From: Gottfriedia sp002574545
Lineage (GTDB): Bacteria; Bacillota; Bacilli; Bacillales; Bacillaceae_G
Direction: 5' to 3' (one strand)
Assembly: GCA_052180195.1 (NCBI GenBank)
Contig: CP197469.1
Length of the DNA: 64,000 nucleotides
The position numbers and the translations under genes are program-made. Under the pieces are notes generated by a model that did not search any database, was not told where the DNA came from, and saw nothing but the letters and a program-made list of their open reading frames with translations. This document shows positions 43,456 through 52,390 of the stretch, piece by piece (the first letter of the stretch is position 1; every line of letters starts with the position of its first letter).

Positions 43456-45438
43456 GTGATTATTGGTAGACGCCTAAACGACCGATATAAGATTTTAAAA
43501 TTAATTGGTGTCGGCGGTATGGCAAACGTTTATTTAGCCCGTGATATGATATTAGATCGAGATGTAGCTGTAAAAATGTTAAAAGCTGATTTTTCAAATG
43601 ACCCTGATTTCTTAAGAAGATTTCAACGTGAAGCATATTCAGTTACTTCACTTTCTCATCCAAATATCGTAAGCTCATATGATGTTGGGGAAGAAGATGG
43701 ATTACAGTATATCGTCATGGAATACGTTGAAGGTGAGACTTTAAAGGAGTATATTCAAAATCATACACCAATAAAGCCAAAAGAAGTATTGAGGATTATG
43801 GAACAATTAGCCTCAGCATTAGCGCATGCGCATCATTTTCAAATCGTTCATAGAGATGTAAAACCGCAAAATATTTTAATAAATAATGAAGGAAACGTAA
43901 AAGTAACTGACTTTGGTATTGCGACAGCTTCGACGGCTGCAACAATTACACAAACAAATTCAGTACTTGGTTCTGTTCACTATCTCTCACCAGAACAAGC
44001 AAGAGGTGGAGTTGCGAACAAAAAATCAGATATTTATTCTTTAGGTATTGTCATGTTTGAGCTGTTAACTGGAAAACTACCATTTTCGGGTGAAAGTGCA
44101 GTTGCGATCGCATTAAAACATTTACAAAGCGAAGTACCACCACCAACTAAATTTAATCCAGAAATACCTCAAAGTGTTGAAAATATCGTTTTAAAAGCGA
44201 CAGCCAAAGATATCTTTTATCGATACGATACCGCAGATGAGATGAAGCTAGATTTACAAACAGCTTTAGATCATAATCGTTTAAATGAAAAACCTTTTGT
44301 GATTCCTACAAATGATGATGAAACAAAGGTAATACCGATTATAAAGGATATTCCTGTACCAACTAGTGATGATACAGTTGTCGTACCAACAAAGAAAAAA
44401 GCAATTAAAGAAAAAGAACCAATCAAAAAAGAACCTGTCAAAAATGATGAACCTGATAATTTAAAACGGAAGAAGAAAAATTCTTTTGCAAAGTTTATTA
44501 TTGGTACATTTATTGCACTCTTAATTGGTGGTTTATTAGCAATAACATTAATTCCTGCGTTATTTTTACCTGAAGACGTAGAAATTCCTGATGTTAAGGA
44601 TATGACATATGAAAGTGCAGTTACATTGCTTGCATCAAAAGGGTTAAAAATAAGCGATCCGAAAGAAATTTTTGATGATGAAGTAGATGAAGGAAAAGTA
44701 GTAAAAACCTCTCCTAATATTGGGGAAACTGTTAAAGAAAATTCATCAATAACGATCTATAAATCAAAAGGTAAAAAGAGTAACGAGATGGAAGACTTAA
44801 AAGGGTTCCTATACAACACAATAAAATCTCGATTACAAGACGATTATCGTTCGGTTACAACGCATTTTATCGAAAGTGATGCACGAGAAGGTGAAATAAC
44901 CGACCAATCTCCAAACGTAGGGGCTGAAGTCGTTCCATCAGAAACAGATTTAAATGTATGGATAAGTAAAGGGGCATCGACGATCACTCTTCGTGACCTA
45001 AAAGGATGGTCTAGAAAAGATGTTGAAACCTATGCAGGTGATAATAACCTAAAGCTTAACGTAACGAAAGAAGAATCTGGAACAGTTGCTGAAAATCATG
45101 TTATTTCGCAAACTCCATCTGCTAACGTTGCAGTAAAAGAAGGAGATACATTAAATGTCGTTATTTCTTCAGGAAAACAAAAAGAAAAGACGAAAAAAGT
45201 AACGATCAATGTACAAGTTCCATACACCCCAACGAATCCTAGTACACCTCAGTTAATAGAGGTATTTATTAGGGATAAAAATAATAATGGTGAAAAACCT
45301 GCAATTTCAAAATCGATCACCGAAACAACTACTATACCAGTAGAAGTGACAATTGATCCTGGACAAACTGCTTCCTATAAAATTGTTAAAGATGGTCAAG
45401 TTATTGCAGAAAGAGATGTACCTTATCCATCGAATTAA
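43456..45438 (+). CDS. prkC: Membrane Ser/Thr protein kinase with PASTA domains
   Basis: Senses cell-wall muropeptides outside and phosphorylates proteins inside; in Bacillus it is linked to spore germination and stationary-phase control. The kinase domain has GVGGMANVYLA, Lys40, HRDVKPQN, DFG and the activation loop TQTNSVLGSVHYLSPEQ. A lysine-rich linker leads to one membrane helix (about 350-375), then three PASTA repeats (IPDVKDMTYESAV..., EDLKG..., LRDLKGWSRKD...). The start could be GTG 43444, ATG 43447, ATG 43450 or GTG 43456; the last gives MIIGRRLNDRY, matching B. subtilis, with AGAAAGGGTGAT upstream. Confidence 0.96.
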   Translation: MIIGRRLNDRYKILKLIGVGGMANVYLARDMILDRDVAVKMLKADFSNDPDFLRRFQREAYSVTSLSHPNIVSSYDVGEEDGLQYIVMEYVEGETLKEYIQNHTPIKPKEVLRIMEQLASALAHAHHFQIVHRDVKPQNILINNEGNVKVTDFGIATASTAATITQTNSVLGSVHYLSPEQARGGVANKKSDIYSLGIVMFELLTGKLPFSGESAVAIALKHLQSEVPPPTKFNPEIPQSVENIVLKATAKDIFYRYDTADEMKLDLQTALDHNRLNEKPFVIPTNDDETKVIPIIKDIPVPTSDDTVVVPTKKKAIKEKEPIKKEPVKNDEPDNLKRKKKNSFAKFIIGTFIALLIGGLLAITLIPALFLPEDVEIPDVKDMTYESAVTLLASKGLKISDPKEIFDDEVDEGKVVKTSPNIGETVKENSSITIYKSKGKKSNEMEDLKGFLYNTIKSRLQDDYRSVTTHFIESDAREGEITDQSPNVGAEVVPSETDLNVWISKGASTITLRDLKGWSRKDVETYAGDNNLKLNVTKEESGTVAENHVISQTPSANVAVKEGDTLNVVISSGKQKEKTKKVTINVQVPYTPTNPSTPQLIEVFIRDKNNNGEKPAISKSITETTTIPVEVTIDPGQTASYKIVKDGQVIAERDVPYPSN

Positions 45439-45458
45439 AGAGCTGTAGGAGTGAGTAT

Positions 45459-46340
45459 ATGCCAGAAGGCAAAATCATAAAAGCATTGAGTGGATTCTAT
45501 TATGTCGAGACAGATGAGACAGTTGTTGCTTGTCGTGGCAGAGGAAATTTTCGTAATAAGAAAATAACACCTTTAGTTGGAGACGAGGTAGAATATCATA
45601 TCGAAAAGAGTGGAGAAGGTTATCTACTTGAAATAAAAGAGCGTAAGAATGAACTTGTTCGACCACCTATTGCGAATGTTGATCAAGCCATTTTAGTTTT
45701 TTCAGCAGTAGAGCCTGATTTTTCTCCCATATTATTAGATCGATTCCTTGTATTAATTGAATTTAATGAAATTAAACCTTTAATTGTTATTACAAAGATC
45801 GATTTGTGTTCAGAAACACAATTAAAATTAGTGTATGAATACGTTTCTTATTATCGCCAAATTGGATATGAAGTATGTTTAACTTCTTCTAAAACTGAAG
45901 AAGGATTAGAAAAAGTTCTTCCACATATGGCAAATAAAATATCTGTATTTGCAGGACAATCTGGCGTTGGTAAGTCAACTCTATTAAATGCGATAAACCC
46001 AGAGCTTGATTTAAAAACAGGTATTATTTCCTCGCATTTAGGACGAGGAAAACATACAACTAGACATGTTGAATTAATCAAAATTGGACAGGGACTAGTT
46101 GCAGATACACCTGGTTTTAGTTCTTTGGAATTTATTGGAATTGAAGCTGAAGATTTATCGTATTGTTTTGTAGAAATGCGAGAAAAAAGTCAAGAATGTA
46201 AATTTAGAGGTTGTACCCACTTAAAAGAACCAAAATGTGCTGTAAAAGCTGCGGTTGAAAGTGGGGAAATTTCTCCTAAGCGATATGATCATTATGTATC
46301 ATTCATAGAAGAAATAAGAGATAGAAAGCCGAGGTATTAA
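45459..46340 (+). CDS. rsgA: Ribosome small-subunit biogenesis GTPase RsgA (CpgA)
   Basis: A GTPase that checks late 30S assembly. The 293-aa protein has an N-terminal OB fold, then a circularly permuted GTPase domain. Here G4 (ITKID) comes before G1 (GQSGVGKSTLLN) and G3 (DTPGF), the mark of this family. The C-terminal zinc motif is C-x4-C-x-H-x5-C in QECKFRGCTHLKEPKC. The ATG follows TAGGAGTGAGTAT. It sits between prkC and rpe as in B. subtilis. Confidence 0.97.
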   Translation: MPEGKIIKALSGFYYVETDETVVACRGRGNFRNKKITPLVGDEVEYHIEKSGEGYLLEIKERKNELVRPPIANVDQAILVFSAVEPDFSPILLDRFLVLIEFNEIKPLIVITKIDLCSETQLKLVYEYVSYYRQIGYEVCLTSSKTEEGLEKVLPHMANKISVFAGQSGVGKSTLLNAINPELDLKTGIISSHLGRGKHTTRHVELIKIGQGLVADTPGFSSLEFIGIEAEDLSYCFVEMREKSQECKFRGCTHLKEPKCAVKAAVESGEISPKRYDHYVSFIEEIRDRKPRY

Positions 46341-46342
46341 TC

Positions 46343-46987
46343 ATGGTTAAAATTGCACCATCAATCCTTTCAGCAAATTTTGCTAAACTTGGAGAAGAAA
46401 TTTTAGATGTAGAACGTGGAGGTGCAGATTATATTCACGTAGACGTAATGGATGGTCATTTTGTACCAAATATTACAATTGGACCATTAATTGTAGAAGC
46501 AATTAGACCAGTGACGAAGCTTCCACTTGATGTACATTTAATGATTGAAAAACCTGATCAATACATAGAGCAATTTGTAAAAGCTGGAGCAGACATTATT
46601 ACCGTTCATGTCGAAGCTTGTACACATTTGCACCGTACGATTCAAACGATTAAATCATTTGGTATTAAAGCAGGTGTGGTTCTTAATCCTGCGACTCCAG
46701 TTTCAACAATTGAACAGATTATAGACGATGTCGACATGGTCCTTTTAATGACAGTAAATCCTGGCTTTGGTGGGCAGAAATTTATTCATTCAGTTGTCCC
46801 TAAAATAAGACAAGTTGCTAATCTAATTAAAGAGCGCAATCTATCAGTTGAAATTGAAATTGACGGTGGGGTTGACGAGCGTACGGCTAAAATTTGTATA
46901 GAAGCAGGTGCTACCGTATTAGTAGCTGGTTCCGCAGTTTATAATAAGGAAGACAGAAAAGAAGCAATAGCGAAAATTAGAGGATAA
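46343..46987 (+). CDS. rpe: Ribulose-phosphate 3-epimerase
   Basis: Interconverts ribulose 5-phosphate and xylulose 5-phosphate in the pentose phosphate pathway. The 214-aa TIM barrel shows PSILSANFAKLGEE, the metal-ligand pairs HVDVMDGHFVPNIT and DVHLMI, VNPGFGGQKF, and the phosphate-binding end EIDGGVDERT / VAGSAVY. The start lies 2 bp after the rsgA stop, with GAGG overlapping the end of rsgA. A strong terminator follows. Confidence 0.98.
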   Translation: MVKIAPSILSANFAKLGEEILDVERGGADYIHVDVMDGHFVPNITIGPLIVEAIRPVTKLPLDVHLMIEKPDQYIEQFVKAGADIITVHVEACTHLHRTIQTIKSFGIKAGVVLNPATPVSTIEQIIDDVDMVLLMTVNPGFGGQKFIHSVVPKIRQVANLIKERNLSVEIEIDGGVDERTAKICIEAGATVLVAGSAVYNKEDRKEAIAKIRG

Positions 46988-47025
46988 TGTAATCATAAAT
47001 TGCATGGTAAATCTAATAATGAAAC

Positions 47026-47060
47026 AAAAAATGCAATCGACATTCGATTGCATTTTTTTT
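47026..47060 (+). terminator. Intrinsic terminator between rpe and thiN
   Basis: A stem of 9 bp (TGCAATCGA / TCGATTGCA, 3-base loop) extended by A-T pairs, with an 8-base T-run. It ends the long coaBC-to-rpe run of genes. The thiN ribosome site starts directly after the T-run. Confidence 0.92.
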
Positions 47061-47077
47061 AAAGGTGGAAGAAAAAA

Positions 47078-47719
47078 TTGATTATACATATTGTAGGTGC
47101 AGGACCGAAATCGAACACAATTACTGAAATTACTTCAAAAGACGAAAAAAAGCAGCTAATTGGCGTTGATAATGGAGCTCATTACTTAATTGAGGAAGGA
47201 TTAATTCCAGAAGCAATATTCGGTGATTTTGACTCTTTAAGTGAAGAAAATTTAGAAAAAATAAAAAGGCTAGTCCCAAATGTTTTTATTTACCCTCCTG
47301 AAAAAGATGAAACAGATTTAGAACTAGCTATTCAATGGGCAATTAGACAAAAACCAGAAAAGATTATGATCCATTGTGTAACTGGAAAACGTTTAGATCA
47401 TGAATTTGGTAGTATTACATTATTAATAAAATTTATGAATTCGAATGTACCAATTAAAATCGTTGATGAATATAACGAAATATATGTTATTCAACAAGGT
47501 ACCCATTTTATTCGTAAATTGCAGCATTTTAAATACGTATCTTTTTTTGCTTTAGGTGCTAAAGTAAAAGATTTAACCTTAAAGGGGTTTAAATATCCAC
47601 TTACTAATCATTTACTGGAGATTGGATCATCACTGTGTGTAAGCAATGAACTGTTAGAGAGTGAAGGGTCTATTTCATTTAGCGAGGGCATAGCATTAGT
47701 AGTAAGGAGCAAAGATTAA
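47078..47719 (+). CDS. thiN: Thiamine pyrophosphokinase
   Basis: Transfers pyrophosphate from ATP to thiamine, making the cofactor TPP. The 213-aa protein shows IGVDNGAHYLIEEGLIPEAI followed by FGDFDS, and the metal-binding PPEKDETDLELAI. HCVTGKRLDH is likewise typical of the family. The start is TTG after AAAGGTGGAAG. The upstream gap of 90 bp is mostly terminator, so the promoter must overlap it or transcription must read through. Confidence 0.95.
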   Translation: MIIHIVGAGPKSNTITEITSKDEKKQLIGVDNGAHYLIEEGLIPEAIFGDFDSLSEENLEKIKRLVPNVFIYPPEKDETDLELAIQWAIRQKPEKIMIHCVTGKRLDHEFGSITLLIKFMNSNVPIKIVDEYNEIYVIQQGTHFIRKLQHFKYVSFFALGAKVKDLTLKGFKYPLTNHLLEIGSSLCVSNELLESEGSISFSEGIALVVRSKD

Positions 47720-47813
47720 CAATTTCATGTCATAGATTTCGCTCAGCGCAAGTAGAATGTAATAGGATTAATCTTTTCCTTAAAAATGCTAGAAAGCTTG
47801 TAGGAGGGAAAGC

Positions 47814-47897
47814 ATGAGATTTTATACGATTAAATTACCAAAATTTCTTGGCGGACTTGTTCGTGCCATGCTGAGTACATTTAAAAAAGACGCTTAG
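47814..47897 (+). CDS. spoVM: Stage V sporulation protein M (spore coat assembly peptide)
   Basis: A 27-residue amphipathic peptide, MRFYTIKLPKFLGGLVRAML followed by STFKKDA, nearly identical to B. subtilis SpoVM. It marks the convex face of the forespore membrane and anchors SpoIVA to start coat assembly. The key Pro9 and the amphipathic helix are retained; it ends with one more residue than the B. subtilis peptide. A strong GTAGGAGGG site precedes the ATG. Its presence is good evidence that the organism forms endospores. No clear SigE promoter could be picked out by eye. Confidence 0.96.
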   Translation: MRFYTIKLPKFLGGLVRAMLSTFKKDA

Positions 47898-47949
47898 TTT
47901 TAGTTGGGGTTGGATTTTTCGGTTGAGGTAAAAGGTCATAAAAAAAGTA

Positions 47950-47978
47950 AAAAAGCATAGCGGATCGCTATGCTTTTT
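47950..47978. terminator. Bidirectional terminator between spoVM and rpmB
   Basis: A perfect 13-bp stem AAAAAGCATAGCG / CGCTATGCTTTTT with a 3-base loop, between convergent spoVM and rpmB. Confidence 0.92.
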
Positions 47979-47992
47979 AGTACGTTAATAAA

Positions 47993-48181
47993 TTAAACGC
48001 GCTCAATTTTACCTGATTTTAATGCTCTCGCTGAAACGTAAACACGCTTTGGTTTACCGTTTACTAAAATACGAACTTTTTGAAGGTTAGCACCCCAAGT
48101 ACGTTTTGAAGCATTCATAGCGTGAGAGCGACTGTTACCAGAACGAGACTTTCTACCTGTGATTACACAAACACGAGCCAT
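47993..48181 (-). CDS. rpmB: Ribosomal protein L28
   Basis: A 62-aa component of the large ribosomal subunit. It shows ARVCVITGRKSRSGNSRSHAMN and RTWGANLQKVRILVNGKPKR. Only the first of the cysteine positions found in zinc-binding L28 proteins is present (Cys5), so this is the zinc-free form. The ATG follows TAGGAGGGAAATAG. As in B. subtilis it is a single gene on the opposite strand to its neighbours. Confidence 0.97.
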   Translation of the reverse strand: MARVCVITGRKSRSGNSRSHAMNASKRTWGANLQKVRILVNGKPKRVYVSARALKSGKIERV

Positions 48182-48246
48182 CTATTTCCCTCCTAACAAA
48201 AAACGGAATAACATTTCAATGATTATTTTCATTCAAACACTACTAT

Positions 48247-48275
48247 AATTTATCATACCGCTCTACTTAATGCAA
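48247..48275 (-). promoter_or_regulatory. Candidate rpmB promoter
   Basis: On the minus strand TTGCAT and TAAATT are 17 bp apart, about 65 bp before the rpmB start. The match is moderate. Confidence 0.4.
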
Positions 48276-48524
48276 CAGTTATTGGTAAGTTGTTCAAGAA
48301 AAAAACCTTGACATTGAAATGTGTGATATACTAAATATTAAATAGGGACCTTCTGACTTATTGAAAAGAAATTCATTAAATTGTATTTCGATCATAACAG
48401 CTAAAATAGTATTAAATGCTAATATTGTAGTGAGTCGATAGAATTATTTTGAAAAAAGGTATACAATAATAGGTAAGTAGTATAACTAACTATACTTGGA
48501 TTATCCAATAAGGGGGACCAAATT
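48276..48524 (+). other. Remainder of the divergent rpmB-yloU gap
   Basis: No ORF is supportable. Two plus-strand promoter candidates for yloU can be seen: an extended -10 TGATATACT (TATACT at 48327-48332, with a TTGACA at 48308 that is too close to be its -35), and TACAAT at 48462-48467 with a poor TAGAAT -35. Neither is decisive. Confidence 0.4.
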
Positions 48525-48887
48525 ATGTCATTAGAAATGAAAACTCAATATGGAACAATCGAAATTGGTACAGATGTGATCGCTACAATTGCTGGTGGAG
48601 CTGCCATTGATTGCTACGGTATTGTTGGAATGGCTTCTAAGAAACAAATTAAGGATGGTCTTACAGAAATCCTAAAAAAAGATAACTTTACAAAAGGTGT
48701 TATTGTTCGCCAAGTAGGTGAAGACGTTAATATCGATATGTACATAATTGTAAGCTATGGTACGAAGATTTCTGAAGTTGCTAATAACGTACAAAATAAA
48801 GTGAAGTACACTCTTGATCAAACATTAGGCTTGTCAGTTGACTCTGTTAATATTTTTGTTCAAGGTGTGAAAGTAGCAAACCTGTAA
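48525..48887 (+). CDS. yloU: Asp23/Gls24 family envelope stress protein (YloU)
   Basis: The 120-aa protein matches the Asp23 family: TIEIGTDVIATIAGGAAIDC near the start, GIVGMASK and VSYGTKISEVANNVQ. Family members form membrane-associated assemblies linked to cell-envelope homeostasis; YloU itself is poorly characterised. It sits 23 bp before fakA, an association kept widely in Bacillota. The ATG follows AAGGGGGACCAAATT. Confidence 0.94.
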   Translation: MSLEMKTQYGTIEIGTDVIATIAGGAAIDCYGIVGMASKKQIKDGLTEILKKDNFTKGVIVRQVGEDVNIDMYIIVSYGTKISEVANNVQNKVKYTLDQTLGLSVDSVNIFVQGVKVANL

Positions 48888-48910
48888 AGACGCATTAAGG
48901 AGGAGAATTT

Positions 48911-50599
48911 GTGTCGATAAAACGTATTGACGGTAAATTATTTGCAGATATGGTGATTCAAGGTGCAAATAACTTAACGAAAAATGTAAAATTTGTAGAT
49001 TCATTAAATGTATTCCCGGTACCAGATGGTGATACTGGAACAAATATGAATCTTTCTATTACTTCTGGATCTAAGGAAGTAAAAGAAAAACCGAATAGTC
49101 ATGTAGGGAAAGTTGGTCAAAGCTTTGCAAAGGGCTTATTGATGGGTGCGCGTGGAAATTCAGGTGTAATCCTTTCTCAATTATTTAGAGGTTTTTCTAA
49201 ATCAATTGAAACAAAGGAAACAATTTCAACAACTGATTTTGCTCAAGCATTAGAAGCAGGGGTAGAAACTGCTTATAAAGCTGTTATGAAGCCTATTGAA
49301 GGAACAATCTTAACAGTTGCAAGAGAAACAGCAAAAAAAGCAGTTGTCTTAGCAAAAACTCATGAAGAATTTATTCCGTTCCTTGAGGAAACAATTATTG
49401 AAGCAAATGCATCATTAAACCGTACTCCAGATTTACTACCTGTATTGAAACAAGTTGGTGTAGTCGATAGCGGAGGTCAAGGTTTAGTATTTGTCTACGA
49501 AGGATTTCTAGCATCTTTAAAAGGTGAAGAAATTTCTCTTGAAGGTGCTGAGGCGGCTCTTTCACTTGAGGAACTAGTTGAAGCAGAACATCGTAATGTA
49601 CAAAGTATGTTAAATACTGAAGACATTGTATACGGATACTGTACAGAATTCATGGTGCGATTTGAAAAAGATAAATTAAAAAAACATCCATTTGACATTG
49701 ATACTTTCCGTAAAGAGTTAAGTGCATGGGGTGATTCTTTATTAGTAGTTGCTGATGATGAAATTGTAAAAGTTCATATTCACGCTGAGTACCCTGGAGA
49801 AGTATTTAATTTAGGTCAACGATTTGGAAGCTTTTTAAAACTAAAAGCCGAAAATATGCGCGAACAACATTCTAACTTACTACATGAAGAGGTTTCAAAT
49901 GAATCTCCTTCTAATAATGAGTCTGCAAAATCTACTGAAAAACAAGAATTTGGGATTGTTACAGTAGCAATGGGATCTGGCATTAAAGAATTATTTGAAA
50001 GTATTGGGGCAACTGTAGTAATTGAAGGCGGTCAAACAATGAATCCTAGTACAGAAGACATTGTTAAAGCGATCGAACAATGCAACGCAGAAAATGTTAT
50101 TGTACTTCCTAACAACGGAAATATTGTAATGGCTGCTGAGCAAGCTGCATCTGTTGCAGAATGTAATGTAGCAGTTGTAACGTCTAAAACAGTACCTCAA
50201 GGTATGTCAGCTTTATTATCATTTAATCCTACTGCAACATTAGATGAAAATAAATCTGGAATGCAAGATGCTTTAAAGTCAGTAAAAACAGGTCAAATAA
50301 CTTATGCGGTTCGAGATACTGAAATTGATGGCGTAGAAATCACAAAAGATCATTTCATGGGAATCCTTGAAAGTAAAATTGTTACAACAGATGCAAATCA
50401 ATTAGAGGCGGCAAAAAAATTATTACAAGATATGATTGATGAAGATTCTGAAATATTAACAATCTTATATGGCCAAGATGTATCTGAGGAAGAAATTACA
50501 AAATTAGTTGAATTTGCCGAAGAGAGTTTTGATCACTTAGAAGTTGAAGTTCACAACGGAAACCAGCCTTTATATTCATATATTTTTTCAATCGAATAA
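48911..50599 (+). CDS. fakA: Fatty acid kinase ATP-binding subunit FakA (YloV)
   Basis: Phosphorylates fatty acids carried by FakB (DegV-family) partners so that they can enter phospholipid synthesis. The 562-aa protein has an N-terminal DhaL-type kinase domain (about 1-200) with the Mg-ATP motif FPVPDGDTGTNMN, GARGNSGVILSQ and VDSGGQG. A middle region follows with VHIHAEYPGEVF, then a C-terminal DegV-like domain. The start is GTG after AAGGAGGAGAATTT. FakB proteins are not in this window. Confidence 0.94.
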   Translation: MSIKRIDGKLFADMVIQGANNLTKNVKFVDSLNVFPVPDGDTGTNMNLSITSGSKEVKEKPNSHVGKVGQSFAKGLLMGARGNSGVILSQLFRGFSKSIETKETISTTDFAQALEAGVETAYKAVMKPIEGTILTVARETAKKAVVLAKTHEEFIPFLEETIIEANASLNRTPDLLPVLKQVGVVDSGGQGLVFVYEGFLASLKGEEISLEGAEAALSLEELVEAEHRNVQSMLNTEDIVYGYCTEFMVRFEKDKLKKHPFDIDTFRKELSAWGDSLLVVADDEIVKVHIHAEYPGEVFNLGQRFGSFLKLKAENMREQHSNLLHEEVSNESPSNNESAKSTEKQEFGIVTVAMGSGIKELFESIGATVVIEGGQTMNPSTEDIVKAIEQCNAENVIVLPNNGNIVMAAEQAASVAECNVAVVTSKTVPQGMSALLSFNPTATLDENKSGMQDALKSVKTGQITYAVRDTEIDGVEITKDHFMGILESKIVTTDANQLEAAKKLLQDMIDEDSEILTILYGQDVSEEEITKLVEFAEESFDHLEVEVHNGNQPLYSYIFSIE

Positions 50600-50617
50600 G
50601 ATAAAATATACAAAGAT

Positions 50618-50652
50618 AGAAGAGGAAGTGTGATCACTTCTTCTTTTTTTTT
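50618..50652 (+). terminator. Intrinsic terminator after fakA
   Basis: A stem AGAGGAAGTG / CACTTCTTCT (one G-U pair) with a 4-base loop and a T-run. Confidence 0.88.
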
Positions 50653-50788
50653 GTAATTTATTTAAAGTCTAATGTAAAATAACGTAGAAGTCTGTAGAAT
50701 TTCGTATTACACTATAAAGTGGACATTGGTTAGTCCATAATACCAACTTTTTATATAAATGATTTGTTCTTACAAAACAAAAAATAAA

Positions 50789-50815
50789 TATAATACGCTT
50801 TTACTATAACGTATT
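50789..50815 (+). promoter_or_regulatory. Candidate sdaAB promoter -10 and leader hairpin
   Basis: TATAAT (50789-50794) lies about 35 bp before sdaAB but has no good -35. It overlaps the left arm of an inverted repeat AATACG / CGTATT (50792-50797 and 50810-50815) that abuts the GGGGG ribosome site. The repeat could be an operator or a leader hairpin. Confidence 0.3.
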
Positions 50816-50827
50816 GGGGGAAACGTG

Positions 50828-51490
50828 ATGAAATATAAAAGTGTTTTTGACATAATTGGTCCAATTATGATTGGTCCTTCAAGTTCACATACAGCGGGAG
50901 CGGCTAAAATTGGTCGTGTTGCAAGAAATCTTTATGGAAAAGAACCAAAAAAGATATTGATTTCATTATATGGTTCATTTGCTAAAACATATCGTGGACA
51001 TGGTACAGATGTTGCACTTATTGGTGGATTATTAGATTTTGATACATTTGATGAGCGTATACCAGAATCATTAAATATTGCAAAAGAAAAAGGCATGTCT
51101 ATTGATTTCATTGAAGAAGATGCAGTAACGGAACATCCAAATACAGTGAAAATTACTATTCTTGATGATGACCAACCATTTGAATTAGTAGGTATTTCAA
51201 TCGGTGGTGGGAAAATTGAAATTATTGAGTTGAATGGATTTGAACTGAAACTTTCGGGTAATTACCCTGCAATCCTAGTTGTTCATAATGACCGTTTTGG
51301 TTCGATTGCTGGTGTAACAAATGTCCTAATGAAATATGCTGTAAATATTGGCCATATGGAAGTTTCACGCAAAGAAGTGGGACAAATTGCACTGATGGCA
51401 ATTGAGGTCGACCAAGACTTAGATGATAAAATTTTAAAAGAAGTTGAATCGTTACCACATATCATTCGCGTTACGAAAATGGTTGATTAA
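50828..51490 (+). CDS. sdaAB: L-serine dehydratase, beta subunit (iron-sulfur, ACT domain)
   Basis: With SdaAA it deaminates L-serine to pyruvate using a [4Fe-4S] cluster. The 220-aa protein has the GPSSSHTAGAAKIGR signature near residue 17, the GHGTDVALIGGLLDFD motif, and a C-terminal ACT domain (about 147-218; LVVHNDRFGSIAGVTNVL) expected to bind serine. The ATG is preferred over the GTG one codon upstream because it is better spaced from TTGGGGG. It is 18 bp before its partner gene. Confidence 0.96.
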   Translation: MKYKSVFDIIGPIMIGPSSSHTAGAAKIGRVARNLYGKEPKKILISLYGSFAKTYRGHGTDVALIGGLLDFDTFDERIPESLNIAKEKGMSIDFIEEDAVTEHPNTVKITILDDDQPFELVGISIGGGKIEIIELNGFELKLSGNYPAILVVHNDRFGSIAGVTNVLMKYAVNIGHMEVSRKEVGQIALMAIEVDQDLDDKILKEVESLPHIIRVTKMVD

Positions 51491-51508
51491 GGAGAGGGGG
51501 AACTAAAA

Positions 51509-52390
51509 ATGTTTAAAAATGTTGCAGATTTAGTAGAATTAGCTGAATCAAAAAATGTTAAAATTTCTGAAATAATGATTCAACAAGAGATGGATTTTAC
51601 AGGCAGAAGCCGTGAAGAGATTATTGCTAAAATGGAGCAAAATCTTGTTGTGATGGAAAAAGCTGTTGAAAGAGGACTTGCAGGTGTTCACTCGCCAACA
51701 GGTTTAACTGGAGGAGACGCGGTATTACTGCAAAATTACATTGCAAAAGGTAATTCCCTTTCAGGTCATTTATTATTAGATGCTGTTAGCAAAGCAGTTG
51801 CCACAAATGAAGTAAATGCCGCAATGGGGACAATTTGTGCAACACCTACAGCCGGTTCTGCAGGTGTTGTTCCTGGAACTTTATTTGCTGTAAAAGAGAA
51901 ATTGAATCCTACTCGTATGCAAATGATTGAGTTCTTATTTGCATCAGGTGCTTTTGGTTTTGTTGTAGCAAATAATGCGTCAATTTCAGGTGCTGCGGGT
52001 GGTTGTCAAGCGGAAGTGGGTTCTGCAAGTGGTATGGCAGCAGCAGCGATCGTTGAAATGGCTGGTGGTACTCCAAGTCAAAGTGCTGAAGCATTTGCCA
52101 TTACTTTAAAAAATATGCTTGGTTTAGTATGTGACCCGGTTGCAGGATTAGTAGAGGTACCGTGTGTTAAGCGAAATGCAATGGGTGCTGCTAACGCAAT
52201 GGTAGCTGCAGATATGGCATTAGCAGGAATTACAAGTCGTATTCCATGTGACGAAGTAATCGATGCTATGTATCGAATTGGTCAAACAATGCCATCTGCG
52301 CTAAGAGAAACTGCAGAAGGAGGTCTAGCGGCAACGCCAACAGGTCGTGAATTGGAAGCAAAAATATTTGGTGTTTCGCTAAAAAAATAG
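51509..52390 (+). CDS. sdaAA: L-serine dehydratase, alpha subunit (iron-sulfur)
   Basis: The catalytic subunit of the two-chain serine dehydratase. The 293-aa protein shows the SPTGLTGGDA motif near residue 62 and the conserved cysteines for the iron-sulfur cluster in ISGAAGGCQAEVGSA, LVCDPVAGLVEVPC and, possibly, TICATPT. The ATG follows GGAGAGGGGG. Its TAG stop shares its last base with the GTG start of recG, so recG is probably reached by translational coupling. Confidence 0.96.
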   Translation: MFKNVADLVELAESKNVKISEIMIQQEMDFTGRSREEIIAKMEQNLVVMEKAVERGLAGVHSPTGLTGGDAVLLQNYIAKGNSLSGHLLLDAVSKAVATNEVNAAMGTICATPTAGSAGVVPGTLFAVKEKLNPTRMQMIEFLFASGAFGFVVANNASISGAAGGCQAEVGSASGMAAAAIVEMAGGTPSQSAEAFAITLKNMLGLVCDPVAGLVEVPCVKRNAMGAANAMVAADMALAGITSRIPCDEVIDAMYRIGQTMPSALRETAEGGLAATPTGRELEAKIFGVSLKK